44,440 nucleotides of DNA from an uncultured Terriglobales bacterium (GTDB taxonomy: Bacteria > Acidobacteriota > Terriglobia > Terriglobales > Acidobacteriaceae). The notes beneath the pieces are model-generated. The model was not told the DNA's origin. It did not search any database and saw nothing but the letters and a program-made list of their open reading frames with translations. Shown here piece after piece: positions 7,423 through 16,118 of the stretch (position 1 is the stretch's first letter; the number at the start of each line of letters is the position of its first letter). The position numbers were made by a program, and so were the translations under genes. Location: the NCBI GenBank assembly GCA_955652395.1, contig CATPBJ010000176.1, forward strand, positions 1-44,440, in the 5' to 3' direction.

Positions 7423-9354
7423 CTAGGTTTGGAGCGCCTGTCCTAGCTCTTCCCACTCCGCCAGTCGGCTCTGCAAGTCGGCGCGCCTCAGCCCTAGTTC
7501 CTGTGTAACCCGCTGTGTTTCCTCGGCGCTGACGAAGTTTTGCAGGGCTGCTTCACATTCGGTGATGGTATCTTCCAGGCGGTTGATCTCAGATTCGAGT
7601 TGGTGGACACGATCTTCCATCTGCTTGCGTTTGATGGGGTTCAGGCGCCGGGCCGCGGAATCCTCGGATTTCGCTGTCTGCCCGCTGGCATTGCCGTTCG
7701 TGGGCAGGGAAATTGCTGGTGACGTAACCGCTTTTTGCAAGGCAGCAGCGCCGCCCTCTTTCCTCCAGCGATAATCCTCGTAGTTGCCAGGATAAACCTC
7801 GACCCTAGCGTCTCCTACCTCTAGAACTCGCGTAGCCAGCTTGTCGATGAAATACCGGTCGTGCGAGACGAAAACCACGGTGCCATTGTAGTCGGTCAGC
7901 GCCTTCAGCAGGACGTCTTTGGCGCGCATGTCGAGGTGGTTGGTAGGCTCGTCCAGCAGCAGAAAATTTGCCGGATGCAGCAGCATGCGCAGCAGGGCAT
8001 AGCGGTTGCGCTCGCCGCCCGAGAGCACGCCGATGCGTTTGAACACGTCATCCGCTGAGAACAAAAAGCACGCCAGAAGGCTGCGCAACTCGGTTTGTGT
8101 GGACCGGGGAGAGATCTCGCCAAGATCGTCGAGGATTCGCGACTCCGGATTGAGTTCCTTGTACTGGTCCTGCGCGAAGTAGTCCGGATCAACGTTGTGT
8201 CCCAGACGGTATTCGCCCTGGGTCAACGGTTCGGTCTGGGCCAGCAGCTTGATCAGCGTGGACTTCCCCGCCCCGTTCACTCCTACCAGCGCGATCCGGT
8301 CGCCGCGCTCGATCATGAAATTGACGTCGCGAAATACTTCCTTCTCGCCATAACTCTTCGCCACCCCAACGAACTCGGCCACGATCCGGCCCGCGGGCTT
8401 GGGTTGCGGGAAGGAGAAGTGAATGGTCTTTTCTTCCTCCGGCAGCTCGATGCGCTCTATTTTCTCCAGCTCCTTGATCCGGCTCTGTACCTGTTTGGCC
8501 TTGGTCGCCTGATAGCGGAAACGGTTGGTGAAGACTTCCAGTTGCTAAATGCGTTCACGCTGGTTGCGATAATCGGTTTCGAGCTGCTCCAGGCGCTGCG
8601 TCTTGGCGCCCAGATATTTTTCGTAGTTGCCGCTGTAAAGATGAATACGCTGGTTCCAGATCTCCACAATTTTGTGGATGGTCACGTCGAGAAAATAGCG
8701 GTCGTGCGAGATCAGCACAAAAGCGTAGGGATAGTTGCTGAGATATTCTTCCAGCCAGTTGCGGGCTTCGAGATCAAGATGGTTGGTGGGCTCGTCCAGC
8801 AGTAGCAGGTTGGGCTGCTGCAGCAACAGCTTGACCAGCGCGATGCGCATCTGCCAGCCGCCGGAAAATTCTTCGGTCTGCCGGGTCCAGTCTTCCTTAC
8901 GGAAACCAAGCCCGGAAAGCACCGTGCCCACCTGCGCTTCGATGGCATATCCGTCGCGGGTCGTGAATTCGTGCTCGATGCGCTGGTAGCGTTCCGCCAC
9001 CTGGGCGTACTCCGGAGACGCGTGATCGAGCTCGGACATGCGTCCGGTCAGCTCTTCCATCTCCTGTTCCATGGCCCGCAGTTGCGAAAATACCGACATG
9101 CACTCGGCGAACACGGTGCGCCCGGACAGCGCCAGCCCATCCTGTGGCAAATATCCCGCGCTGATGCCCTTGGCCCGACTGACCGAGCCATAGTCAAGAC
9201 TTTCAGTGCCAGCCAGAATCTTGAGCAGTGTGGACTTGCCGGTGCCATTCGCGCCCACGAGTCCAACCCGGTCGCGAGGCGTGATCATGCAGTCCGCTCG
9301 TTCGAAGAGGAGCTTGTGGCCATAACGTTTGCCGGCTGCAGAGAGCTGGATCAT
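7423..9354 (-). pseudogene. ABC-F family ATPase interrupted by an in-frame TAG
   Basis: This reads as one 643-codon ABC-F protein (ribosome-associated twin ATPase without membrane domain) if the TAG at 8545-8547 is ignored. First half: GANGTGKST (Walker A), EEFSGGWQMRIAL (signature) and LLLLDEPTNHLD (Walker B). Second half: GVNGAGKST, GVLSGGERNRYALL and LLLDEPTNHLD, then a carboxy-terminal coiled coil. Between them is the ABC-F linker, reading NRFRYQATKAKQVQSRIKEL straight after the stop. Both halves are in the same frame, so only a nonsense change separates them. The second half has only a GTG near 8382 with no ribosome site. Either the gene is inactive, the stop is read through, or the base is an error. 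The subfamily is not resolved. Confidence 0.88.
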
Positions 9355-9403
9355 TCACTCAATCGTCTCATGAAAGAGGCTTTCTGAAGAAGGCTCCTCC
9401 CCA

Positions 9404-9564
9404 TGTCATCCTGAACGAAGTCGAGGGGCCCCTAGCGCGCAAGTGAACTCTCGGGTTCGAGAGAATCTGGCAGCGTCCCAAATGAGTGAGTGGAAGTGAG
9501 TAGGGGTGCTTCGACTGTGTCCGTGCGGTCGCAGGCGACCGCACAGACTCCGCTCAGCATGACA
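9404..9564. repeat. Imperfect inverted-repeat unit containing nested hairpins
   Basis: The 19-base outer arms (9404-9422 and 9546-9564) match at 16 of 19 positions as inverted copies of a TGTCATSCTGA-type sequence. Inside are a perfect 10-bp palindrome GTGCGGTCGC-AG-GCGACCGCAC (9523-9544) and a 6-bp hairpin CTCTCG-GGTT-CGAGAG (9448-9463). It fills the gap between the ABC-F and NUDIX genes (both minus). It looks like a dispersed intergenic repeat or MITE-like relic, perhaps also ending NUDIX transcription. No coding capacity was seen. Confidence 0.5.
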
Positions 9565-9606
9565 GTGTGGGGGGCGGGACGTCCCACGACAGCCGGCACG
9601 GCGGCG

Positions 9607-10110
9607 CTACATTTTTGCAGAAAGCGGTTGCGCGGCCTCGGCTTGGGCGATGCCAATTTTCTCCAGCGCGCGATCGACCACTGCCTGCAGCTCACGCGCG
9701 TATTTCACTTCGCGACCTTTGGCAAGAATTTTCCTGGCTTCTTCGGGACTGAACCAGGTGGGATTTCGGGTCGCCTCTGGCGCTTGTTCTTCCTGGTCGA
9801 CTTCCAGCAGGAATGCCTTGATCACATACTCCCGCACTCCCGGAGGTTTCCAGAAAACACCTTTGGAATGGATATAGAGGCAGAAATGGCGCGGTTCAAT
9901 GCTGCCGCGAACCCCGGCTTCTTCCCAGGCTTCTCGTTCCGCAGCCTGGCCATGAGAGAGAAAAGATTCGGGATCACCCTTAGGAAATGTCCACTTGCCG
10001 CCACCGTGCGTGTTCACCAGCAGGAACTCGACCGAGGGGCCGCGCCGCCGGTAGCAGACGGCCGCCACCTGCAGCGGAAGAGCATGACGTAGAATCCGGG
10101 CCGCTCCCAT
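9607..10110 (-). CDS. NUDIX hydrolase
   Basis: A small pyrophosphohydrolase of the NUDIX fold: VAAVCYRRRGPSVEFLLV strand, GGGKWTFPKGDPE, and a Nudix box ending REAWEEAGV. The box fits GX5EX7REUXEEXGU except that the first Glu position is Leu (GDPESFLSHG); the metal-binding REUXEE part is intact. It carries an extended insert WKPPGVREYVIKAFLLEV typical of diphosphoinositol/Ap4A-like or general NUDIX proteins. The substrate cannot be told; a nucleotide polyphosphate is likely. The start is ambiguous: ATG at 10110 (GCGGAG about 12 bases upstream) or GTG at 10140 without a ribosome site. It is a single gene on the minus strand, upstream of the repeat unit and downstream of the kinase-like gene. 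Confidence 0.9.
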   Translation of the reverse strand: MGAARILRHALPLQVAAVCYRRRGPSVEFLLVNTHGGGKWTFPKGDPESFLSHGQAAEREAWEEAGVRGSIEPRHFCLYIHSKGVFWKPPGVREYVIKAFLLEVDQEEQAPEATRNPTWFSPEEARKILAKGREVKYARELQAVVDRALEKIGIAQAEAAQPLSAKM

Positions 10111-10281
10111 ATCGCGAAGGCTCCGCAGAACAACCTCCACTTAATGCTAATCCGACAATATTTCAACAATGTTAAAGTGCAACGAAAAAGGTGCAGTTCA
10201 ATGTTACCAAAGGGTTACAGGGTTCGGCGGGAGCACAGTCCGCGGGTTTCACGAGGGCGGGTCCTAGGGGCCGAGTGCCGG

Positions 10282-10914
10282 TCAGACGGACACCGGCTTC
10301 TTTTCCAGCCGGCTCATGCTGTCCAGGATGGTAGTGATGACACTCTCATCGCCTACGGCGGTGTTGATCATCATGTGGTAGAGAGAGCGAGTGGGCCAGT
10401 CGGCGTTGAAGTAATGCTTCACGAATTCGATGCGATCACGGTCCACGGTATCGACCAGATCTTCCGCTTCTCTATCGCTGTGCCCGATCAGGCGCAGGCG
10501 CCGAATCTTCTCCGCCCTGGGAGCATAGAGGAAGACATGAAAAGCGTCGCGGCTCTCGCGCAGGAAATAGGGAGCGCCGCGGCCGACGATTACGCAATTT
10601 CCGGTCGAGGCAATCCTGCTCATGACTTCCTGCCCGATGGCGACGAAGCAATCAGCGTCGAACGGGGCAGCGTCCGCCATGGGCATGCTGCGCTCATAGC
10701 TGCCGCGCCAGAATGTTTTAGCCAGACGGTGGAAGGTGCTGTCCATGCGCTCCTCGCAGCACGCCACGGCTGCGCGGTCCACGTGGGCCTCCTTGGCAAT
10801 CTCTTCGGTTAAGGACTCGTCCCACAGCTTCCAACCTAGCCGGTGGGCCAGCTCGCGCGCGATTCCGCCGGCCCCGCATCCGAATTCCCGTTCGACCGTG
10901 ATGACTCGAAACAA
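10282..10914 (-). CDS. Cytidylate-kinase-like family protein
   Basis: A 210-residue protein beginning FRVITVEREFGCGAGGIARELAHRLGW, a P-loop variant typical of the cytidylate-kinase-2 family (compare SREYGSGG), followed by a catalytic-core helix and NCVIVGRGAPYFL, then HVFLYAPRAEKIRRL and DREAEDLVDTVDRDRIEFVKHYF. These proteins are homologous to CMP kinase, but their phosphate acceptor is usually untested. The start appears to be TTG at 10914, preceded by GGGAG; no ATG fits. It follows the efflux operon on the same strand after 25 bases and may be co-transcribed with it. No link in function is evident. Confidence 0.85.
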   Translation of the reverse strand: MFRVITVEREFGCGAGGIARELAHRLGWKLWDESLTEEIAKEAHVDRAAVACCEERMDSTFHRLAKTFWRGSYERSMPMADAAPFDADCFVAIGQEVMSRIASTGNCVIVGRGAPYFLRESRDAFHVFLYAPRAEKIRRLRLIGHSDREAEDLVDTVDRDRIEFVKHYFNADWPTRSLYHMMINTAVGDESVITTILDSMSRLEKKPVSV

Positions 10915-10939
10915 GGAGCGCTCTCCCTATCCAGCATTT

Positions 10940-12529
10940 CTAATGGACGGCAATCTCACCGCCAGTGGGCGGCCGTTTCATCAGAAAAACCAACGGAACC
11001 ATCACTAGAATAGCTACTCCCAACAACCAGAAGTTGTCAATGTAGGCGAGCATGCTGGCCTGGCGGAAGAAATTGGCCTGCAACAATGCGTAGGCCTTGT
11101 GCATGGCCTCTGCGGCAGAAAATCCCCTGGACTCAAGCGCGCGCGCCGTGCCCTGAAGCATGGATTGCACTTGCGGATTCCCGGCCGAAAGATGACTCGA
11201 CATGCGGCTGAGATGGTATTGCTGTCTCCGATCCAGCATGGTAGTCACGATCGAGATACCCACGCTCCCGCCGATGTTGCGGGCCAGATTCATCAGACCC
11301 GAGGCGGCATTGTTCTTGTCCTTGGGCAGGAACGCATATGCCGCGGTGTTGATGGGAACGAACAGAAATGCCAGGCCCGCCGTCTGGATCATGCGGGCAA
11401 ACACCACGGTCCGGAAATCAACGCCCAGGGTGAAGTTGGTCATATGGAACAGAGAGAAGGAGAGCACAAGCAGTCCGCCCATCATCAACTTGCGGGCATC
11501 GAAACGGGAGAGCATAAAGCCCACCAGCGGCATCAGCAGCATCAGGCTGAAGCCACCCGGCAACAGCGCCAGCCCGGACTGTTCGGCGGTATAACCCAGC
11601 AGGGTCTGCATGAAGAGTGGGAGGAGCACGGTGCTGCCGAGCAGCGCAAATCCCAGCATAAACATCAGCATATTGGAGGCTGCGAACGTCCGGTTGGTAA
11701 ATAAGTGCAGGTCGATCACCGGGTCTTTGCGCGTCCACTCCCAGTAGATCAGAAACAACAGAGAGCTGGCTGCGATGAGCGAGAGTACCAGGATAAGGTG
11801 CGACTCGAACCAGTCGTCGCGCTGTCCTTTGTCCAGGACAACCTGCAATGTGCCCAAGCCTAAAGCCACTAAGCCCAAGCCGATGTAGTCGATTTTTGTT
11901 TCCGAAAGTTTTTTTCGCTTCATGTGGGGCGGGTCCTGGATGAGACGCGAGGTCAACATCAGGGAAAGGATGCCGACGGGAATATTCAGAAAAAAAATCC
12001 AGCGCCAGGTGAAGTTGTCGGTGATCCAGCCACCGAGGGTGGGACCGATGGCAGGGGCCAGTACTACCGCGAGGCCGTAAACCGCGAAGGCCATGCCACG
12101 CTTGGCGGGAGGAAATGTGTCCGCCAGAATGGCCTGCTCGCTGGGTTGCAAGCCACCGCCTCCCGCGCCTTGCAGGATGCGGAAGAAAATCAGCATGCCC
12201 AGGTTCGGGGCCAGTCCGCACAGCAACGAACTGACGGTGAAGATGGCGACGCAGCTCATGTAGAAGCGCTTGCGACCAATGATCGAAGAAATCCAGCCGC
12301 TCAGCGGCAGTACGATGGCATTGGAAACCAGGTAAGAAGTCAGCACCCAGGTGCTTTCGTCGGTGCCCGCGGACAGGCTACCGGCGATGTGTGGCAGAGA
12401 TACGTTGGCGATGCTGGTGTCCAGCACCTCCATGAACGTGGCCAGCGTGACCGCCAGCGCGATAATCCAGGGATTGACCGCCGAACGCGGCAGGGCTGCG
12501 CCGTCCGCGGTCAGCGCGGCCGAACTCAT
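10940..12529 (-). CDS. emrB: DHA2-family MFS multidrug transporter (EmrB/QacA type)
   Basis: A 529-residue inner-membrane proton antiporter with about 14 predicted transmembrane helices. The DHA2 amino end VTLATFMEVLDTSIANVSLPHI is followed by STWVLTSYLVSNAIVLPLSGW (motif C/D1 region), GRKRFY (motif A) and GGGLQPSEQAIL. It would pump hydrophobic drugs or metabolites through the EmrA adaptor and TolC channel encoded immediately upstream, so the three genes form a tripartite system. Spacing to emrA is 10 bases, showing one operon in the order tolC, emrA, emrB. No regulator gene (TetR/MarR) is adjacent. The carboxy end is a short charged tail. Substrate is unknown. Confidence 0.93.
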   Translation of the reverse strand: MSSAALTADGAALPRSAVNPWIIALAVTLATFMEVLDTSIANVSLPHIAGSLSAGTDESTWVLTSYLVSNAIVLPLSGWISSIIGRKRFYMSCVAIFTVSSLLCGLAPNLGMLIFFRILQGAGGGGLQPSEQAILADTFPPAKRGMAFAVYGLAVVLAPAIGPTLGGWITDNFTWRWIFFLNIPVGILSLMLTSRLIQDPPHMKRKKLSETKIDYIGLGLVALGLGTLQVVLDKGQRDDWFESHLILVLSLIAASSLLFLIYWEWTRKDPVIDLHLFTNRTFAASNMLMFMLGFALLGSTVLLPLFMQTLLGYTAEQSGLALLPGGFSLMLLMPLVGFMLSRFDARKLMMGGLLVLSFSLFHMTNFTLGVDFRTVVFARMIQTAGLAFLFVPINTAAYAFLPKDKNNAASGLMNLARNIGGSVGISIVTTMLDRRQQYHLSRMSSHLSAGNPQVQSMLQGTARALESRGFSAAEAMHKAYALLQANFFRQASMLAYIDNFWLLGVAILVMVPLVFLMKRPPTGGEIAVH

Positions 12530-12539
12530 CGCAGCCTAC

Positions 12540-13808
12540 TCATCGGACCCAGACCTTGGGTTCGACCGACATTCCCGGGCGCAGAATATGTTCTCTGGTC
12601 TCTCCTGGATCAAACGTGATTTTTACCGGAATGCGCTGCACGACTTTTACGTAATTGCCGGTGGCATTCTCCGGGGGAAGCATGCTGAACAGCGCTCCGC
12701 TGGCCCCGGCGATGCTCTCCACGTGTCCGTTATATTTCTTCCCGTAAGCATCCACCGAGATGGTGACCCGTTGGCCAGGCCGCATGTAACGGAGTTGGCT
12801 TTCCTTAAAGTTGGCCGTTACCCAGATGTCGTCCAGGTTAATAATCTTCATCAGTTCCTGCCCAATTTGAACATTCTGGCCGACTTCGACTGTGCGATTG
12901 CTCACGATGCCACTGACCGGAGCCACCAGGTGGGTGTACTGAAGATTGAGCACGGCCTGGTCCAGTTCAGCTTTCTTTTGCTGGGCCTGGGCCTGGGCGG
13001 ACTGGGCACGCGAGCGCATCGCAGACATTTGTTGAGGTGCGGTCTGGGCAGCGCGCAGGTTGGCTTCTGCTTGCTCCCGCTTGGCCTGCGCCTGCGATAC
13101 CATCTGCTCGGCAGCGCCTACAGATGCTCGGGCCGCGGCCACTCCCGCGGCGCTGGACCGGGCGGCGGCGACCGCCTGATCATATTGCTGGTGCGAGATC
13201 TCCTGCTTGTCAACCAACTGTTTGTACCGCCCTACATCGTTTTGGGCCTTGATGTCATTGGCGATGGCCTGCTCCAACTGGGCCCGCGCGGCCTCCAATT
13301 GCTGGCGCGCCATGGAAACTCCGGCGCGTCCGCTCTCCACTTCTGCCTGCGAGGACGACAACTGGCTGCCTGTGTTTATTGAGGTGATCGGAACGTTTAC
13401 CTGCATGGATGCCGCGGTGGCTAGAGCATCCTGGTAGGCCGCCTGGGCCTTGGCCACCGCCACCTGGTAGTCCTTGGGATCAATCTCGACCAGAGGTGTG
13501 CCCGCCTCCACATATTGATTGTCGTTGACCAGAAGTTTGACCACGTGGCCGGACACACGGGCGCTGATCGCGTTCAGGTGCGCATCAATCTGCGCGTCGT
13601 CGGTGGATTCGTAACTACCCAGGTAGCGCCAGAGAAAGAAGCCGGCCACCAGCAACACAATTCCGCCCACGATCAAGGCCAGGCGAAAGCGGGGATTGCG
13701 GGAGGCATGCTTCCAACGCAGATCCTTGTCTGAAGCCGGCAAGGGAGGGTGTTCCCGGGTTTGAACTTTAGGCGTGTCCTGCACTCTCGTCTCGGTAGTC
13801 TGTTCCAT
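12540..13808 (-). CDS. emrA: EmrA/HlyD-type membrane fusion protein
   Basis: A 422-residue periplasmic adaptor with a cytoplasmic amino tail, one membrane helix (LALIVGGIVLLVAGFFLW), then the biotinyl-lipoyl half motif STDDAQIDAHLNAISARVSG, a long coiled-coil hairpin of about 150 residues rich in Ala/Gln/Arg, the second lipoyl half HLVAPVSGIVSNRTVEVGQ and a beta-barrel domain (DDIWVTANFKESQLRYM, PGQRVTISVDAYG). It links EmrB to the outer-membrane channel. It lies between tolC (20 bases upstream) and emrB (10 bases downstream) in one operon. All expected domains are present and the length is normal. Confidence 0.94.
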   Translation of the reverse strand: MEQTTETRVQDTPKVQTREHPPLPASDKDLRWKHASRNPRFRLALIVGGIVLLVAGFFLWRYLGSYESTDDAQIDAHLNAISARVSGHVVKLLVNDNQYVEAGTPLVEIDPKDYQVAVAKAQAAYQDALATAASMQVNVPITSINTGSQLSSSQAEVESGRAGVSMARQQLEAARAQLEQAIANDIKAQNDVGRYKQLVDKQEISHQQYDQAVAAARSSAAGVAAARASVGAAEQMVSQAQAKREQAEANLRAAQTAPQQMSAMRSRAQSAQAQAQQKKAELDQAVLNLQYTHLVAPVSGIVSNRTVEVGQNVQIGQELMKIINLDDIWVTANFKESQLRYMRPGQRVTISVDAYGKKYNGHVESIAGASGALFSMLPPENATGNYVKVVQRIPVKITFDPGETREHILRPGMSVEPKVWVR

Positions 13809-13827
13809 ATGACTTGCTCTTCAATTA

Positions 13828-15315
13828 TTACTTGCTCTGGAGATATTGCCTGACGCGCTGTTCCGCGAATCCCATGGCGCGGACCAGTTCGAGCTTGGCC
13901 AGGTTGTGAGCATACAAGCTGGAAATATAGCTTTCATGGGCAGCCGCGACCGTCTGTTGCGCCTCCACCACTTCCAAGTTGTCGGTGACACCGGCGGAAA
14001 ACCGGTCGCGGGCCTGGGTCAGAGTCTGCTCCGCCAGATCGACTGAACTGCGCGCAACTTGCACTTGCTGGTTGGCAGCCTCTATGTCCAGCAGAGCGGT
14101 GCGGACTTCGTATTCAATCTGGCCGCGCAAATTCTCCAACTGGGAGCGGGCCTGGCGCAGCGTGGCCTCAGATTGCAGCACGTCGGCGTGGACTTTGCCA
14201 CCCTGAAAAATGGGGATGTTCAGCCGGCCCGCAAAGGTGAAGGTTCCATGCGAGTTCCCGAAATTGACCCCCAGATCGCCATAGTCGGCGGCCATATCAA
14301 TGGTGGGGAAGTATTCCGCGGAGGCGCCTTTACGATAGTGCTCCGCAGCTCGGACCTGCTGCGCGGCCGCCAAATAATCCGCGCGGGAAGCATACGCTTG
14401 CTGCAGGCTTTCCTCAATTCCAAGCGTGATCATGGCATCATACGGCGCCTTGGAAGTCAGAGCGATTTCCTGGCCTACCGGCAAGCCGATGGCGCGCACC
14501 AGCGCCAGCTTCTGTTTGGCAAAATCATTGCGTGCGACGATCAGCTGCTGCTGCCGGTTCTGGAATTCCACCTGGGCGCGAAGCGTGTCGATAGCGGGGC
14601 TGAGACCCGCGTTCTGCTGGTCCGTGGCCTTGCCAAAAAGCGCCTGCGCAGTTTGCAGTTGCGCCTCAGCAGTCTCCAGCCGGGCGGCCCCGGATAGAGC
14701 CTGAAGATAAGCATTGCCGGTGGCAAGTACCACCAGGTCGCGGGCATCCTTGTAGCTGAACTGTGCCGCCCGCTCATCGTCTGCCGCTCCGCGCTGGCGG
14801 TTCAGGGCTTTAAGGTTCAGGATCGACTGGCTAAGGTAAACCCGGGCATCGGTAAATCCGTAAGGCCCGACCACCGTTGGAAAGCCGGGAAATCGAAGAC
14901 CTTCCGCCGCCAGATTTTGTTGCGCGACGTTCTCGCTGACCCTCGCCGTCACGTTGGGAAGGAGTTCGCTTAGCTCTTTCCATTTCCGTCCCCGCGCGGA
15001 GATCGTGTTGTAACTCTGCAGCAGCACCCCCAGGTTGTTCTTCAATCCGAGGTCAATCGCGTCCTGGAAGGTGAGCGAGACCACTTCCGGCTTGGCGGTT
15101 CCCCGGGGCACACTGCCACTATAGGGACTCTGATTCGACGGAGACGTTACTTGGATGCTAGCTGCCGGCGCAGAGTCCGTAGAGGGGCTCGAATACCCGC
15201 TGCCGCCCTGCGCTAGCGCCTGTCCGGGCAAAAGCGCGAACCAACAGAGCATCAACGCGGCCGAAACGGTAACTTTCTTTTGTGGTGACTCCCTTTCAAG
15301 GTTCAGATCTTCCAT
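13828..15315 (-). CDS. tolC: TolC-family outer-membrane efflux protein
   Basis: This has a signal peptide (AALMLCWFALLPGQALAQGG), a Ser/Pro-rich linker, then two copies of the outer-membrane efflux domain with long alpha-helical hairpins: LGLKNNLGVLLQSYNTISARG, then TGNAYLQALSGAARLETAEAQL, and in the second half VRTALLDIEAANQQVQVARS and QTLTQARDRFSAGVTDNLEV. The trimer would form the outer-membrane channel for EmrAB. The start is uncertain: ATG at 15315 gives a complete signal peptide but no clear ribosome site, and the frame is open further upstream. First gene of the minus-strand operon tolC-emrA-emrB, divergent from the outer-membrane barrel gene at 15522, with about 200 bases of shared upstream region. 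Confidence 0.92.
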   Translation of the reverse strand: MEDLNLERESPQKKVTVSAALMLCWFALLPGQALAQGGSGYSSPSTDSAPAASIQVTSPSNQSPYSGSVPRGTAKPEVVSLTFQDAIDLGLKNNLGVLLQSYNTISARGRKWKELSELLPNVTARVSENVAQQNLAAEGLRFPGFPTVVGPYGFTDARVYLSQSILNLKALNRQRGAADDERAAQFSYKDARDLVVLATGNAYLQALSGAARLETAEAQLQTAQALFGKATDQQNAGLSPAIDTLRAQVEFQNRQQQLIVARNDFAKQKLALVRAIGLPVGQEIALTSKAPYDAMITLGIEESLQQAYASRADYLAAAQQVRAAEHYRKGASAEYFPTIDMAADYGDLGVNFGNSHGTFTFAGRLNIPIFQGGKVHADVLQSEATLRQARSQLENLRGQIEYEVRTALLDIEAANQQVQVARSSVDLAEQTLTQARDRFSAGVTDNLEVVEAQQTVAAAHESYISSLYAHNLAKLELVRAMGFAEQRVRQYLQSK

Positions 15316-15521
15316 ATGCATATGGAGACGGGGCGGAACATAACCGAGGCAACAGGTTATCTTGATTCCCGGTGCCGCATTATAGATGCAAACGATTGCG
15401 GGCAGGTGATCTTCGATTCCATGCTGGTATTCCTGCCAGCCGGCGTCCCGCTTTACAAAACTTTTCACTCTCCCCCCGCAGACCTGTTGCATCTAAAGCA
15501 TATATCGTTCCGGAGGTTCAC

Positions 15522-16118
15522 TTGAGAAAGCTCAGCTTGACCGTAGTGCTGGTTCTTCCCTTCCTCACTCGGGGTACAGTTCATGCGCAGCAGTTCGATG
15601 TGGCTTTTGGCGTCGGCACGCTCACGGCGCCCTCGGCGTCGAGCGCTTCCGGAAATCACCAGCAGGTGTCAATCACCGGCGGAGCCTACCCGGTGTTCGG
15701 TGCCGACCTACTTTTGAAGCGGCAGTTTGGTGTGAGTGGTGAACTAGCCTGGAAAGCCAGTCGGAATCTCTACGCCGGCTTCCAGCCCTATCGTCCACTT
15801 TTCTACGACCTTAACGGCATCTATGCCCCCAAGCTGGGCAAGCACGCGGCTGCCGAAGTAGCAGCGGGCATCGGATGGGAGAGTCTGCGCTTCTACCAGG
15901 GATTCACCAGTTGCGGCGCCATCAGCTGCACTGACTTTGTCAGCAGCAATCACTTCATGGGTCATTTCGGGGCCGGCCTTCGCTACTACTTTCGTGGCCA
16001 CTTCTTCGTTCGCCCGGAAGCTGACCTTTACCTGGTCCGCAACAATGACGAGTTCAGTTCTCCTCGAGCCACACGATTCGGCGTGTCACTGGGATACACC
16101 TTCACGCCTGGATTCTGA
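15522..16118 (+). CDS. Outer-membrane beta-barrel protein
   Basis: A 198-residue secreted protein starting at a TTG with GGAGG five bases upstream. Its signal peptide LRKLSLTVVLVLPFLTRGTVHA is followed by alternating amphipathic strands (FDVAFGVGTL, VSITGGAYPVFGADLLL, GVSGELAWKAS) and ends GVSLGYTFTPGF with a terminal aromatic residue, typical of an eight-stranded OmpX/OmpW-like barrel. A CGAISC disulphide-like pair sits in one loop. Similar small porin-like proteins are frequent in Acidobacteria. The precise role is unknown. The last 33 bases overlap the convergent DUF4105 gene. Confidence 0.8.
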   Translation: MRKLSLTVVLVLPFLTRGTVHAQQFDVAFGVGTLTAPSASSASGNHQQVSITGGAYPVFGADLLLKRQFGVSGELAWKASRNLYAGFQPYRPLFYDLNGIYAPKLGKHAAAEVAAGIGWESLRFYQGFTSCGAISCTDFVSSNHFMGHFGAGLRYYFRGHFFVRPEADLYLVRNNDEFSSPRATRFGVSLGYTFTPGF

